This document shows positions 35,378 to 45,184 of a stretch of DNA of 51,455 nt, in pieces; position 1 is the first letter of the stretch; every line of letters begins with the position of its first letter. Source of the DNA: Bacteroidales bacterium (GTDB taxonomy: Bacteria > Bacteroidota > Bacteroidia > Bacteroidales > VadinHA17); assembly GCA_029932855.1 (NCBI GenBank), contig JAOZPG010000009.1:22864-74318 (forward strand), read 5' to 3'. The notes under the pieces were generated by a model. It saw only the letters and a list, made by a program, of their open reading frames with translations, was not told where the DNA came from and did no database searches. The translations under genes were made by a program, and so were the position numbers.

Positions 35378-35968
35378 TTACTGAGTCGTGAGACTAAGAT
35401 TTTTCTCCTCTATGAGTTTTCGTATATTTATCAAAGCATATCTCATCCTTCCCAGTGCAGTATTTATGCTAACATCTGTCTGCTCAGCAATATCCTTGAA
35501 ACTCAGTCCGCTATAATGTCTTAGAAGGATTACTTCCCTCTGTTCGGTGGGCAGTTGATCAACCAGGGTCCTTACCTCATTTCTAATCTGCTCATTTATT
35601 AAAACATCTTCTATATTCCCTGAGGCATACTTTTTTGAATTAAGTATATAAGACTCGTAACCATCTCCTGCCACTTCATTCTTTTGATTTTCTTTCCTGA
35701 AATGATCTATTACAAGATTGTGGGCTATCCTCAGTGTCCAGGACAGAAACTTACCTGAATCATGGTATCGACCACTATTCAGCGATTTTATAACTTTAAT
35801 AAATGTATCCTGAAAAATATCTTCAGCCAGTACCTGGTCTTTAACAATAAGGAGAATATATGTATAAACCCTGTTCTTGTGCCTGCTTATCAATACCTCT
35901 ATCCCCTGTTGTTTCCCTTCCAGAAACTGCCTGATCAATTCCTGATCTGACAATTTGTTGAGTTCCAC
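35378..35968 (-). CDS. ECF-type RNA polymerase sigma factor
   Basis: A 196-residue sigma-70 family factor. Region 2 covers about 10-85 (VLAEDIFQDTFIKVIKSLNSG, then WTLRIAHNLVIDHFRK), and region 4 about 125-185 (LPTEQREVILLRHYSGLSFKDIAEQTDVSINTALGRMRYA split by the usual helix-turn-helix). The start is GTG 35968, supported by a strong GGAGGT four bases upstream. It is divergent from uvrA across 188 bases. No classical anti-sigma gene is adjacent; only the 57-codon ORF follows. The target promoters are unknown. Confidence 0.9.
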   Translation of the reverse strand: MELNKLSDQELIRQFLEGKQQGIEVLISRHKNRVYTYILLIVKDQVLAEDIFQDTFIKVIKSLNSGRYHDSGKFLSWTLRIAHNLVIDHFRKENQKNEVAGDGYESYILNSKKYASGNIEDVLINEQIRNEVRTLVDQLPTEQREVILLRHYSGLSFKDIAEQTDVSINTALGRMRYALINIRKLIEEKNLSLTTQ

Positions 35969-35972
35969 AGTG

Positions 35973-35978
35973 ACCTCC
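35973..35978 (-). promoter_or_regulatory. Strong Shine-Dalgarno of the sigma factor gene
   Basis: GGAGGT on the minus strand, 4 bases before the GTG start at 35968. Bacteroidota genes generally lack good Shine-Dalgarno sequences, so this one stands out and supports the GTG as the start. Confidence 0.6.
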
Positions 35979-36156
35979 GCTTTTAGTTAACAGTAATAAA
36001 AGTATAGATGTTTCTTAAGGCATTCCTCCCTGTTTAATTTGTACTGGCATTGCTTCTGCATGCAAAATAAACTAAAAAATCTCTTTAAGCAAAATATATT
36101 AATTTTAGACTTGTTATTTTTTGTTAAAGAGTTCACCGAAAACAACATCAATTTCT

Positions 36157-38970
36157 ATGCCAAAAAAAACAGGTAAAGATCAGCATGATATACATATTAA
36201 AGGAGCCAGGGTACACAATCTTAAGAATTTTGAACTCAGAATACCCCGGGATAAGCTGGTAGTAATCACAGGCCTGTCAGGATCAGGAAAATCATCACTT
36301 GCTTTTGACACTGTATATGCAGAGGGACAAAGACGCTATGTAGAAAGCCTCAGTTCATATGCACGGCAATTCCTGGGAAGGATCCAGAAACCAGATGTTG
36401 ACTTTATTAAAGGCATTCCTCCTGCCATAGCTATTGAACAAAAGGTTAACTCCAGGAACCCCAGGTCAACAGTAGGCACATCTACAGAAATATATGATTA
36501 CCTTAAACTGCTTTTTTCAAGAATAGGCATAACTTATTCACCACTTTCAGGCAAGATGGTAAAGAGCCATACTGTCAGCGATGTAGTGAATTTTATTCTT
36601 TCCTGTAAGGAAGAAGTCAATGTGATGATAATGGCTCCCTTAAATATTTCCAGCAAGCTTGGAATTAAAGCCTACCTTGAGATCATCCTTAAACAGGGCC
36701 TTACAAGAATTGAATATAAGGGTGAAATATTAAAGATCGCTGATCTTATCGATGATGCAGGTAAAATAGAACAGGCAAAAAGCATTAATATAGTTATTGA
36801 CCGCCTGTCTGGTGAAATAGATGATGATACAAAAAGCCGGATTGCCGATTCTGCACAAACAGCTTTCAGCATAGGAAAAGGGAAATGTAAAGTTATTGCA
36901 CTTATTGATGGCCAAAGAGTGGAAGAGATATTCTCAAACAGGTTTGAGGCAGACGGAATAAGCTTTGAGCAGCCTTCTGTTCATATGTTTAGTTTTAATA
37001 ACCCCCTTGGTGCATGTCCGGTATGTGAAGGCTATGGAAAAATCATAGGCATAGATGAAAACCTGGTGGTTCCGAATAAGAACCTTTCGGTTTATGAAGA
37101 AGCCATTGTTTGCTGGAAGGGCGAAAAAATGAAAAAATGGAAAGAAAGGCTAATTAATAATGCAGCCAGTTTCGATTTCCCTATTCATAAGCCTTATTAT
37201 CAACTTTCCGAGAAGCAGAGAAAGCTCTTATGGACAGGTAATGAATATTTCAAAGGCCTTAACAGTTTTTTTGATTACCTGGAGCAAAAAAAATATAAGA
37301 TACAGTACAGAGTAATGCTCTCGAGATACAGGGGAAAAACTACCTGCCATGAATGTAATGGGACACGCCTGAAAAAAGAAGCTAATTATGTAAAAGTTGG
37401 AGGACGCTCTGTCAGTGAGCTCGTATTAATGTCTGTAAAAGATTTACACGAATTCTTCTCCCGGCTTAAATTAAAAAGATACGAACTGGAAGTTGCAGAC
37501 AGGATACTGTATGAGATCAAATCCCGTTTAAGCTTCCTTATGAATGTAGGGCTGTCTTATCTAAGTCTTAACAGGCTGTCTTCCAGCCTCTCGGGTGGAG
37601 AATCTCAAAGGATTAACCTGGCAACATCCCTGGGCAGTAGCCTGGTTGGCTCATTATATATTTTAGATGAACCCAGCATTGGCTTACATCCCAAAGACAC
37701 GGCCCTCCTGATCAGGGTACTGAAAGAACTCAACAATCTTGGGAATACTGTATTGATAGTTGAACATGATGAAGATATAATCCGGTCGGCCGATCATATA
37801 ATAGATATTGGTCCCCTGGCAGGAAGGCTGGGTGGGGAAATAATTTTTCAGGGAAATATAGACTCCCTTTTAAAAGACAGAAAAAGCATGACCTCCGGAT
37901 ATTTAAACGGGAGCAACAGCATTGAATACAGCAGTGTAAGAAGAAAATGGAATAATTACTTAGAAATAATAGGTGCAAGAGAACATAATCTTAAGAACCT
38001 GAACATCAAAATCCCATTGAATGTAATGACGGTAGTCACAGGTGTCAGCGGTTCGGGCAAATCCACTCTTGTAGGTAATATCTTGTATCCTGCACTGAAC
38101 AAACTACTTAATAACTATGGCGAGCGTACAGGGGATTTCGACACACTGGCCGGGGATCTGGATTATATCGACCAGGTAGAATACATAAACCAGAATCCCA
38201 TTGGGAAGTCCAGCAGATCCAATCCGGTCACTTACCTTAAAGTATGGGATGAAATCCGTAAGCTGTTTGCCGGGCAACAGGCTTCAATAATCAATAATTT
38301 CAGAGCATCCCATTTTTCTTTCAATATTGACGGCGGCAGATGTGATACATGTCAGGGAGAGGGAGTGATAAAGGTAGAGATGCAATTTATGGCTGATGTG
38401 GAACTGATCTGTGAGGACTGCAAAGGCAAACGCTTTAAAGATGAAGTTCTTGAAGTAAAATACAGGGGGAAAAGCGTTTTCGACATACTTGAAATGACAG
38501 TTAACCAGGCTATTGAGTTTTTCAATGGTGATAAGAGATCATCACTTGCAGCAAAGATTTCAAAAAAGTTATCTCCTCTGGCCAATGTGGGCCTGGGATA
38601 TATTAAAATGGGGCAGCCATCTTCAACATTAAGCGGAGGAGAAAGCCAGAGGGTTAAGCTAGCCTCATTCCTTGCCCGTGAAGATAACAGGCAAAACATA
38701 TTATTTATCTTTGATGAACCTACAACGGGACTTCATTTCCATGATATAAAAACACTGCTGGACGCCTTACAGGCCCTTATAGAAAGAGGGCATTCTGTGC
38801 TTATAATAGAACATAACCTGGAGGTAATTAAATCTGCCGACTGGATTATTGACCTTGGTCCCTATGGCGGAAAAAATGGAGGAGAGCTGGTTACCAGCGG
38901 TACACCCGAAGAAGTTGCCAGCTGTAAAAAATCAAGTACAGGTCTTTTCCTTAAGCCAAAGCTTAAATAA
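36157..38970 (+). CDS. uvrA: Excinuclease ABC subunit UvrA
   Basis: A 937-residue damage-recognition ATPase of nucleotide excision repair. Two ABC modules are complete: Walker [10 protein letters not shown] and GVSGSGKST, two LSGGESQR signatures and two Walker B DEP motifs. The zinc modules are present: CPVCEGYG with CHECNGTRL in the first half, and CDTCQGEG with CEDCKGKRF about 20 residues later in the second. The frame is open from TTG 36121, but ATG 36157 is preferred since family similarity starts at about [12 protein letters not shown]. It is followed by a terminator hairpin. Confidence 0.95.
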   Translation: MPKKTGKDQHDIHIKGARVHNLKNFELRIPRDKLVVITGLSGSGKSSLAFDTVYAEGQRRYVESLSSYARQFLGRIQKPDVDFIKGIPPAIAIEQKVNSRNPRSTVGTSTEIYDYLKLLFSRIGITYSPLSGKMVKSHTVSDVVNFILSCKEEVNVMIMAPLNISSKLGIKAYLEIILKQGLTRIEYKGEILKIADLIDDAGKIEQAKSINIVIDRLSGEIDDDTKSRIADSAQTAFSIGKGKCKVIALIDGQRVEEIFSNRFEADGISFEQPSVHMFSFNNPLGACPVCEGYGKIIGIDENLVVPNKNLSVYEEAIVCWKGEKMKKWKERLINNAASFDFPIHKPYYQLSEKQRKLLWTGNEYFKGLNSFFDYLEQKKYKIQYRVMLSRYRGKTTCHECNGTRLKKEANYVKVGGRSVSELVLMSVKDLHEFFSRLKLKRYELEVADRILYEIKSRLSFLMNVGLSYLSLNRLSSSLSGGESQRINLATSLGSSLVGSLYILDEPSIGLHPKDTALLIRVLKELNNLGNTVLIVEHDEDIIRSADHIIDIGPLAGRLGGEIIFQGNIDSLLKDRKSMTSGYLNGSNSIEYSSVRRKWNNYLEIIGAREHNLKNLNIKIPLNVMTVVTGVSGSGKSTLVGNILYPALNKLLNNYGERTGDFDTLAGDLDYIDQVEYINQNPIGKSSRSNPVTYLKVWDEIRKLFAGQQASIINNFRASHFSFNIDGGRCDTCQGEGVIKVEMQFMADVELICEDCKGKRFKDEVLEVKYRGKSVFDILEMTVNQAIEFFNGDKRSSLAAKISKKLSPLANVGLGYIKMGQPSSTLSGGESQRVKLASFLAREDNRQNILFIFDEPTTGLHFHDIKTLLDALQALIERGHSVLIIEHNLEVIKSADWIIDLGPYGGKNGGELVTSGTPEEVASCKKSSTGLFLKPKLK

Positions 38971-38999
38971 AAAACACCGGTAATTATTACCGGTGTTTT
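38971..38999. terminator. Bidirectional terminator between uvrA and the convergent gene
   Basis: AAAACACCGGTAAT (38971-38984) and ATTACCGGTGTTTT (38986-38999) form a perfect inverted repeat with A-rich and T-rich ends, directly after the uvrA stop and about 40 bases from the end of the convergent gene at 39041. It can serve as a terminator in both directions. Confidence 0.85.
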
Positions 39000-39040
39000 C
39001 TTGATTAGGGTTCATTAGGGAAAAAAGGCGCCTATCCGTT

Positions 39041-39481
39041 TTATTTCACCTTAAGGCCGAACATTATAGCCACACAACCACTTTCAGGCTCTTCAGCCTC
39101 ATTACCTCCGGGCGGAACAGTTACTGCTATCTTTAATTGCTGACTCGACTCAAGGTTAAAGTCCCAGACACGCGCGTAATCATTATCCTTGTTACTATAA
39201 AGAACATTCTTATTGGCATCCATTATCGTGAACTCAATCTCAGGCAGATTATCAGAACCACAAATAGCTATCCTGTATTCCTGGCCGGAATAAAATGTCT
39301 TATACAATTCTGCTTCTTCACCCTCCAGCAGAATGGCTGCATGATAATTACCATCATGTATATACGGAACCAGTTCCATTCTACATATCTTCTTTGCAAA
39401 TCCCTTACACTGGGCATTTGCGTTCAGGGGAACGAGAACCAATACTAAACTTATTATGAATAGGTATATTATTCTTTTCAT
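39041..39481 (-). CDS. Small exported protein of unknown function
   Basis: A 146-residue protein with a signal peptide (about 1-23, ending NAQ) and a mature chain starting CKGFAKKICRMEL. Four Cys are present in the mature part, which could form disulfides. The remainder is a beta sandwich-like pattern (YRIAICGSDNLPEIEFTIMD), reminiscent of small periplasmic C2-like domains. No family recognised. It follows the lipoprotein gene by 10 bases, so the two probably act together. Confidence 0.7.
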   Translation of the reverse strand: MKRIIYLFIISLVLVLVPLNANAQCKGFAKKICRMELVPYIHDGNYHAAILLEGEEAELYKTFYSGQEYRIAICGSDNLPEIEFTIMDANKNVLYSNKDNDYARVWDFNLESSQQLKIAVTVPPGGNEAEEPESGCVAIMFGLKVK

Positions 39482-39491
39482 AACTATATAT

Positions 39492-40418
39492 TTATGAGAT
39501 GTACTTATTTCTGATTACTACTACTTTATCCCTTATTTCTTTAAAAAGCGCGGGAGTTAAAGATGACTGGGTCTGAGATTTAAGAACTGTTACATTGGTC
39601 TCCTCGTCAAGCTCAGCTTCTATGGGAGTTGTTGTAATTGTAACCTTATCAAAGCTTGCTTTCAGGTTCTGCACATCTTCCATAACTGATATAACATCCG
39701 GACTATCCTTGCTTTCTTCAAGAAGCTTTACAACGATCTCAAGCGACATTTTCTGGTCCATTATCCTGTTCACCAGCTTAGAGCTGTCCAGGGAATCCTC
39801 ATCAACCATCTGTGTTGCCAGGAACAAACCTTCTATCCAGCCGCCAACAAGAACGATGGCAGCTACATTGGCCCTGTTATTCTCCTGGAGATAGGAACTT
39901 GAGTTCATAAAAGTATCTGAAATAATCTCCATTATGATGTCCCTGTTATTAATGTTCTCCTCCAGCCTCTGAATGGTCTCATCATTAATTGCATCAAGGA
40001 TGCCCAGCCCGTCAGCCATCTTCTTAGCTGCATTCATGTAATTTATAGATGCCTCTGTCTGATCGTATAAGCTGGCAAAACTCAGATCACAGGTATAAGA
40101 ACCAAGGTTCAATGCCATACTCTTTGTTGTGGTATAATTGGAGGCATTATCAATGGAATTTAAAAGATCTTCGTTATACACAGCTCCTGCAGACCGTATC
40201 ATCATAGCGGTCTCCAGTGGTGATGGCAGGGAATAAAAAATCTTTTTTACTTCTCCTATGTCATCCAGGAAATCTGAATCTATTTGACTGATGTCAACTA
40301 CAACCTCTTCGGGTTCTCCGGTTTTTCCTTTTCCACCGGAACTGCAACTCGCCATGAACATGATAGCAGCAAGAAGCAGTAAGCCATATCGAAACATGGG
40401 AAATGAATTAATTTTCAT
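39492..40418 (-). CDS. Lipoprotein of unknown function
   Basis: A 308-residue lipoprotein. The signal MKINSFPMFRYGLLLLAAIMF ends in a lipobox with MASC, followed by a Ser/Gly linker and acidic EPEEVVVD, a pattern compatible with outer-membrane export of lipoproteins in Bacteroidota. The body is almost wholly alpha-helical and acidic, without recognised motifs. The frame is open from 40448, but ATG 40418 gives a normal signal length. It forms a probable two-gene unit with the small exported protein downstream. Confidence 0.7.
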   Translation of the reverse strand: MKINSFPMFRYGLLLLAAIMFMASCSSGGKGKTGEPEEVVVDISQIDSDFLDDIGEVKKIFYSLPSPLETAMMIRSAGAVYNEDLLNSIDNASNYTTTKSMALNLGSYTCDLSFASLYDQTEASINYMNAAKKMADGLGILDAINDETIQRLEENINNRDIIMEIISDTFMNSSSYLQENNRANVAAIVLVGGWIEGLFLATQMVDEDSLDSSKLVNRIMDQKMSLEIVVKLLEESKDSPDVISVMEDVQNLKASFDKVTITTTPIEAELDEETNVTVLKSQTQSSLTPALFKEIRDKVVVIRNKYIS

Positions 40419-40565
40419 GAGTAAATGATTTTTGAAGATGTTTCTCATTAAATCTTAGATTATAAGAGTAAAATTAACACAATAATTTAAATATACAATA
40501 AAGGCTTATCCTAAATAATCAGGGCTGTGATAATATAATAACCCACCCACTGCTTAATATATAAT

Positions 40566-41543
40566 TTAATGATGACCCGAGAAATACTTCATGAATTGTG
40601 ATCTTTCATAAAGTGAGGGATCAGGAATATTACCGTAATTAAGCTTAGCCCGGAAATCGGCAATATTCTTAAAGCCCTTATCATCCATCCAGCCTTCAAG
40701 GCTACTCAGCATGTCCGGTATATATCCGAAACCCTTCTTATACAATACCGAACAAACCTGTACAGCCGATGCTCCTGCAAGCAACATCTTAATAATAGAT
40801 TCACCATCATGAACACCTGTTGAGGCAGCTATATCAACATGCTTAACCGAATTTGACAGTATTCCCACCCATCTCAGTGTTTGCCTGATCTCTGAGGGAG
40901 AACTGAATACCTCAGCATGCCTGATCTTAAGATTATCAATATCAATATCAGGCTCATAGAATCTATTAAAGAGCACAACTCCCTCCACCTTCCTGTGATA
41001 TAGCCTGTTAACCAGGTTAAGTATATTTGAGAACTGCCTTCCAAGCTTAAAGGAAACAGGTATACTGATTGTTTGCTTAAGTTTCTCCGCAAGCTCACAA
41101 TATAATTTTTCCTGTTCAAAAGAAGATTTCTCCTTATCCGAGGGAATAAAATACACGTTTATTTCCAGGGCATCAGCTCCCGCAGCCTCTATCTTCTCAG
41201 AAAAGCCTATCCAGTCATTTGCAGATATACAATTAACACTGGCTATAACCGGTATGTTTAATGCTGCTTTTGCATCCTCAATAAGACTCAGATATTGATC
41301 AACAGAATTATTTTTGGTATAGTTAATAACATAATCATTAGCCTCCGGATATCCGCTGTCCCCGGCATATAGCCCTGCTTCATAACTCAGCTGCTCCTCA
41401 AAAAGAGATTTAAGCACTACAGCTCCGGCTCCGGCTTCCTCTGCCTCCTTAACTTTCTTAACGGAATCTGTCAGGCCGGAACTGCTTACTATAAGCGGAT
41501 TCCTCAAAGACAGACCAAGATATTTTACATTAAGATCAGCCAT
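40566..41543 (-). CDS. Dihydroorotate dehydrogenase-like flavoprotein
   Basis: A 325-residue FMN-binding TIM-barrel protein. LSLRNPLIVSSSGLTDSVKKVKEAEEAGAGAVVLKSLFEEQ at the start, ASVNCISANDW and INVYFIPSDKE are recognisable segments; the last part GVHDGESIIKMLLAGASAVQVCSVLYKKGFGYI binds the FMN phosphate. It resembles a DHOD-like group common in Bacteroidota rather than PyrD itself, and no pyrimidine genes adjoin. It could be a genuine dihydroorotate or dihydropyrimidine oxidoreductase; the substrate is not determined. Confidence 0.8.
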   Translation of the reverse strand: MADLNVKYLGLSLRNPLIVSSSGLTDSVKKVKEAEEAGAGAVVLKSLFEEQLSYEAGLYAGDSGYPEANDYVINYTKNNSVDQYLSLIEDAKAALNIPVIASVNCISANDWIGFSEKIEAAGADALEINVYFIPSDKEKSSFEQEKLYCELAEKLKQTISIPVSFKLGRQFSNILNLVNRLYHRKVEGVVLFNRFYEPDIDIDNLKIRHAEVFSSPSEIRQTLRWVGILSNSVKHVDIAASTGVHDGESIIKMLLAGASAVQVCSVLYKKGFGYIPDMLSSLEGWMDDKGFKNIADFRAKLNYGNIPDPSLYERSQFMKYFSGHH

Positions 41544-41606
41544 AATTTTATTGTATTTAATTTGTTTGTTCTCTGTCTTTATAAGTTTAATCTTATATTC
41601 CTGCTC

Positions 41607-42275
41607 CTAATTACGGTATCCAAAAATTGCGCTTCCTATCCTTATCATTGTGCTTCCCTCCCGGATCGCGATTTTATAATCGGAAGACATTCCCATGGAA
41701 ACTTCACTAAAATAATCCATATCTCTGAAATATCTGTCTTTTATTTCAGAATATATTTTATAAAGCCTGCCAAACTCTTTCCCTACCACAAGCTCATCTG
41801 AAGTTAAAGTAGCCATACCCATCACTCCCTTTATTCTAACATTTTTAATATCCTGAAATTCATTTGTGTCAAACAGGCTGTATAATTCATCTGCACTAAG
41901 TCCGAACTTAGTCTCCTCACTGGCAATATGAAGCTGAAAAAGCACATCAATTGTCCTGCCGGCCTTTATTGCTTCCCTGTTTATGATCTTCAACAGCTTA
42001 TAACTGTCAACTGCATGAATAAGGTGAACAAAAGGAGCAATATATTTCACCTTATTCGACTGGAGATGTCCAACCATGTGCCAGTTTATATCCTTAGGCA
42101 GCTCTTCGTATTTTCTGCACAACTCCTGGACCTTATTCTCGCCAAATATTTTATACCCGCTATTCCAGGCATCCATTATCATCTCATCCGGTTTGGTCTT
42201 TGAGATGGGAATAAGCTGAACATTGTCAGGTATCTCTTCAAGAAAACGCTTAATGTTATTTGCAACTGAACTCAT
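41607..42275 (-). CDS. YggS-family PLP-binding protein
   Basis: A 222-residue single-domain PLP protein of the YggS/PLPBP family, involved in vitamin B6 and amino-acid homeostasis without a known catalytic turnover. ISKTKPDEMI contains the PLP Lys. GENKVQELCRKYE, WHMVGHLQSNKVKYI, and the C-terminal SMGMSSDYKIAIREGSTMIRIGSAIFG are the family motifs. It lies 111 bases after DUF1015, near PLP enzyme serC, compatible with a role in supplying PLP. Confidence 0.93.
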   Translation of the reverse strand: MSSVANNIKRFLEEIPDNVQLIPISKTKPDEMIMDAWNSGYKIFGENKVQELCRKYEELPKDINWHMVGHLQSNKVKYIAPFVHLIHAVDSYKLLKIINREAIKAGRTIDVLFQLHIASEETKFGLSADELYSLFDTNEFQDIKNVRIKGVMGMATLTSDELVVGKEFGRLYKIYSEIKDRYFRDMDYFSEVSMGMSSDYKIAIREGSTMIRIGSAIFGYRN

Positions 42276-42386
42276 ATTATTGTTTTGTAATATTCCCTGT
42301 ATCTCTTAAAATAAAAATAAAAGTTTTATCGGGAAAAAAGAAAAGTTTCCATAAAAACTGTTAGACCCATGACTCCGGGAATATCT

Positions 42387-43634
42387 TCAATCCAATGAAT
42401 GTATAACCAGTCCACTCCTGAGTTTTGGTTCAAACCATGTCGTTTTAGGAGGCATTATATTTCCACTGTCAGCAATATCCATCAACTGCTTCATACTAAC
42501 CGGGAATAGTGCAAATGCCACAGTCATCTCCCCCGAATCAACCCTGCGCTCAAGTTCATCCAGCCCTCTTATCCCCCCTACAAAATCTATCCTTTTTGAA
42601 GTTCTGAGATCCTTAATATCAAGCAATGGCTCAAGAACCCGGGAGGTAAGTATGGTGACATCCAGGACTCCTATAGGATCATTATTATCGTATGTATTTT
42701 CATTAGCCTGGAGTGAATACCATTCCCCGGCAAGATACATTGAGAAATTATGCAAGCTGTTGGCTTTATATATATCCTTTCCCTTTTTCTCAATAGTAAA
42801 AGATTCCTCCAGTCTTTTGAGAAATTCCTCCGGACTGAGTCCGTTCAAATCCTTTATGAGCCTGTTATAATCTATGATAGTCAACTGATTATCAGGGAAT
42901 AGCACAGTTAGAAAAAAATTATATTCTTCATTGCCTGTATGAGCCGGATTATTCTTTCTTTTCTCATTTCCAACTAATGCAGCAGCGGCAGTCCTGTGAT
43001 GACCGTCAGCAACATAGCTTGAAGGAACTTTCTTAAAAAGATCTTCAATTCTCTTTTCAATTCCTGTATCTTCTATAAGCCAGAAATGATGCCCCACCCC
43101 GTCAATGGCTGTGAAATCATAAACCGGCTTATTAGTCTTAACATATTCCTCAACAATATTGTCTATCTCAGGATGTGCAGGATAAGTAAAAAATACAGGC
43201 TCAATATTTGCATTATTGATCCTTATATGTATCATCCTGTCTTCCTCCTTATCGGGCCTGGTCAATTCATGTTTCTTAATAACATTATTCATATAATCAT
43301 CAATTGACGAAGATCCGACCAGGCCGTATTGTGTTTTACCATTCATGGTCTGGGCATAGATATAGAAGTGAGGATCATCATCCTGCACCAGCCAGCCTTT
43401 GCTCTTGAAAGACTCATAGTTCTCCACAGCCTTATCATAAACTTCCTGGCTATGAACATCAATACCTGCTTTAATATCTATCTCTGGTTTTATAATATGC
43501 AGCATGGAATATTCATTTCCGGCTGCCTCCTGTCTTGCCTCTTCAGAGTTAAGTACATCATATGGCCTGGAAGCCAGTCTGGATGCAATATTTGCCGGAG
43601 GCCTTATGCCTCTGAATGGTTTAAATACTACCAT
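42387..43634 (-). CDS. DUF1015 family protein, possible serine-metabolism enzyme
   Basis: A 415-residue cytoplasmic protein of the DUF1015 family. It starts VVFKPFRGIRP and has KHELTRPDKEEDR at 121-133 and VADGHHRTAAAA with DGHHR at 210-214. The DGHHR motif resembles the nucleotide site of ParB-like enzymes, including the free serine kinases SerK and SbnI. It lies three genes downstream of serC (serC, serA, a lipoprotein, then this gene), so a serine-linked reaction is likely. That is inference; no enzyme activity can be proven from sequence. Confidence 0.82.
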   Translation of the reverse strand: MVVFKPFRGIRPPANIASRLASRPYDVLNSEEARQEAAGNEYSMLHIIKPEIDIKAGIDVHSQEVYDKAVENYESFKSKGWLVQDDDPHFYIYAQTMNGKTQYGLVGSSSIDDYMNNVIKKHELTRPDKEEDRMIHIRINNANIEPVFFTYPAHPEIDNIVEEYVKTNKPVYDFTAIDGVGHHFWLIEDTGIEKRIEDLFKKVPSSYVADGHHRTAAAALVGNEKRKNNPAHTGNEEYNFFLTVLFPDNQLTIIDYNRLIKDLNGLSPEEFLKRLEESFTIEKKGKDIYKANSLHNFSMYLAGEWYSLQANENTYDNNDPIGVLDVTILTSRVLEPLLDIKDLRTSKRIDFVGGIRGLDELERRVDSGEMTVAFALFPVSMKQLMDIADSGNIMPPKTTWFEPKLRSGLVIHSLD

Positions 43635-43681
43635 AATGTTTAATAATTATTATCAATTAGTAATTCTGCTGTTCATTTCTG

Positions 43682-44182
43682 TTAATGATAGATATTAACC
43701 CTCCAGCTGCCCGGCTGGTTTATCTCTATCTCCAGTTCTATAAATGACCTTTGCAAAAACATTCCGTTATATATTTCAACTTCATACCTGAGATTAGCAT
43801 TAAAAGGAAATTTCGCATCGTAAAAAGACAAGTGATCAGGCTGCTGATAAGTCTCCAGTGACTCAGACCTTACTATAAGTCCCGGAAGCATTCTAATCTT
43901 TCCTGCTGCCCCGCTACTCCTGAAATTAATAAATATATCTTCCCCTTCCCCTGTTTTCCTGAAACTCACATTCCCCATAAACTGAGCATTAAGTGACTTA
44001 TAAGAATAGGGCTCTGCCTTTTCTTTTAAGTCAGACTCATATGTCTCTTCACGTGGAAGGACGCTATCGGGCAATGCCATGAAACGGTAATCGGACTGCT
44101 CATCTGAACTCTGTATCTTTTTCCGGGAACAGGAAAAAGACAAGAGAAGTACCAAAAACAGCAAGACCGAGAATCTATACAT
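43682..44182 (-). CDS. Small lipoprotein in the serine gene cluster
   Basis: A 166-residue lipoprotein with signal MYRFSVLLFLVLLLSF and lipobox SFSC, followed by SRKKIQSSDEQ. The rest is strand-rich without recognised motifs. It sits between serA (11 bases upstream) and DUF1015 (47 bases downstream) and so is probably co-transcribed with the serine genes, though an envelope protein has no obvious part in serine synthesis. Confidence 0.65.
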   Translation of the reverse strand: MYRFSVLLFLVLLLSFSCSRKKIQSSDEQSDYRFMALPDSVLPREETYESDLKEKAEPYSYKSLNAQFMGNVSFRKTGEGEDIFINFRSSGAAGKIRMLPGLIVRSESLETYQQPDHLSFYDAKFPFNANLRYEVEIYNGMFLQRSFIELEIEINQPGSWRVNIYH

Positions 44183-44193
44183 ATATCTATCTC

Positions 44194-45114
44194 TTAGTTC
44201 ACTTTGAAAGTCTTATCACCCTCTTCAAAATATGCCACTATCTGCATGGCAGCTGCCCTGCCCGCATTTATATTTGCCTCAGCAGTCTGTGCACCCATTT
44301 TCTTTGGAGTAAAGAAGTAGCTTCCCGGGAAATCCCTGGCTACATCTTCCTTACAATCAGGAGCAATATCTGAAAGATAACTAAAATCGGGTCTTGACTC
44401 AAATGTTTTCAAGAGACCCTGCTCATCTATTACTTCCTTACGTGCAGTATTTACCAGTGTAGCTCCTTCAGGCATTTTAGAAAGCAGTTCATATCCTATG
44501 GAATACCTTGTTTTATCGTTTACAGGTATATGCAAAGACAGATACTGCGATTTGCTATACAGTTCCTCAACAGAGTTAAGCGGCTCTACACCTTCCTTTT
44601 TAATTGCATCTGCAGAAACAAAAGGATCAAAAGCATATAACTTCATTCCAAAGCCCCGGGCTATTTTTGCAACCAGCCTGCCAACATTTCCAAAGGCATG
44701 TATCCCAAGACTTTTTCCTTTAAGTTCACTACCGGCAGTCCCGTTAAAAGCATTACGGGCATTATAAATCATCATCCCCAGAGCCAACTCTGCAACAGCA
44801 TTTGAATTCTGGCCGGGAGTATTCATTGCCACAATGCCCTTTCCGGCAGCTGCTTTAAGATCAATATTATCATAGCCTGCTCCTGCTCTTACAACTATCT
44901 TCAGGTTCTTTGCAGCATCAAGGACTTCTGCTGTAAACTTATCACTCCTGATAATCACAGCATCAACATCAGAGACAGCTTTTAACAGATCGGAAAGCTC
45001 TGAGTATTTTTCAAGCATTACCAGCTCATAACCGGCATGATCCAACACATCTTTTATTTCGCTCACTGCCTGGGGAGCAAATGGTTTTTCAGTAGCAACC
45101 AATACTTTTTTCAT
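44194..45114 (-). CDS. serA: D-3-phosphoglycerate dehydrogenase (short form)
   Basis: A 306-residue NAD-dependent enzyme oxidising 3-phosphoglycerate in the first step of serine synthesis. KIVVRAGAGYDNIDLKAA contains the catalytic Arg, GIHAFGNVGRLVAKIA the NAD fold, and STTP-like FTPKKMGAQTAEAN replaces the usual His loop at the C-terminus. No ACT or ASB regulatory domain follows, so serine feedback through ACT is not expected. A nearby EELYSKSQYLSLHIP segment is the hinge. It follows serC by 70 bases. Confidence 0.9.
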   Translation of the reverse strand: MKKVLVATEKPFAPQAVSEIKDVLDHAGYELVMLEKYSELSDLLKAVSDVDAVIIRSDKFTAEVLDAAKNLKIVVRAGAGYDNIDLKAAAGKGIVAMNTPGQNSNAVAELALGMMIYNARNAFNGTAGSELKGKSLGIHAFGNVGRLVAKIARGFGMKLYAFDPFVSADAIKKEGVEPLNSVEELYSKSQYLSLHIPVNDKTRYSIGYELLSKMPEGATLVNTARKEVIDEQGLLKTFESRPDFSYLSDIAPDCKEDVARDFPGSYFFTPKKMGAQTAEANINAGRAAAMQIVAYFEEGDKTFKVN

Positions 45115-45184
45115 TTATTATAATTTTTATAATTATCAATACCAAATTACAAATCCTTACCAGTCCTGTTAAAGGGATTTATAC

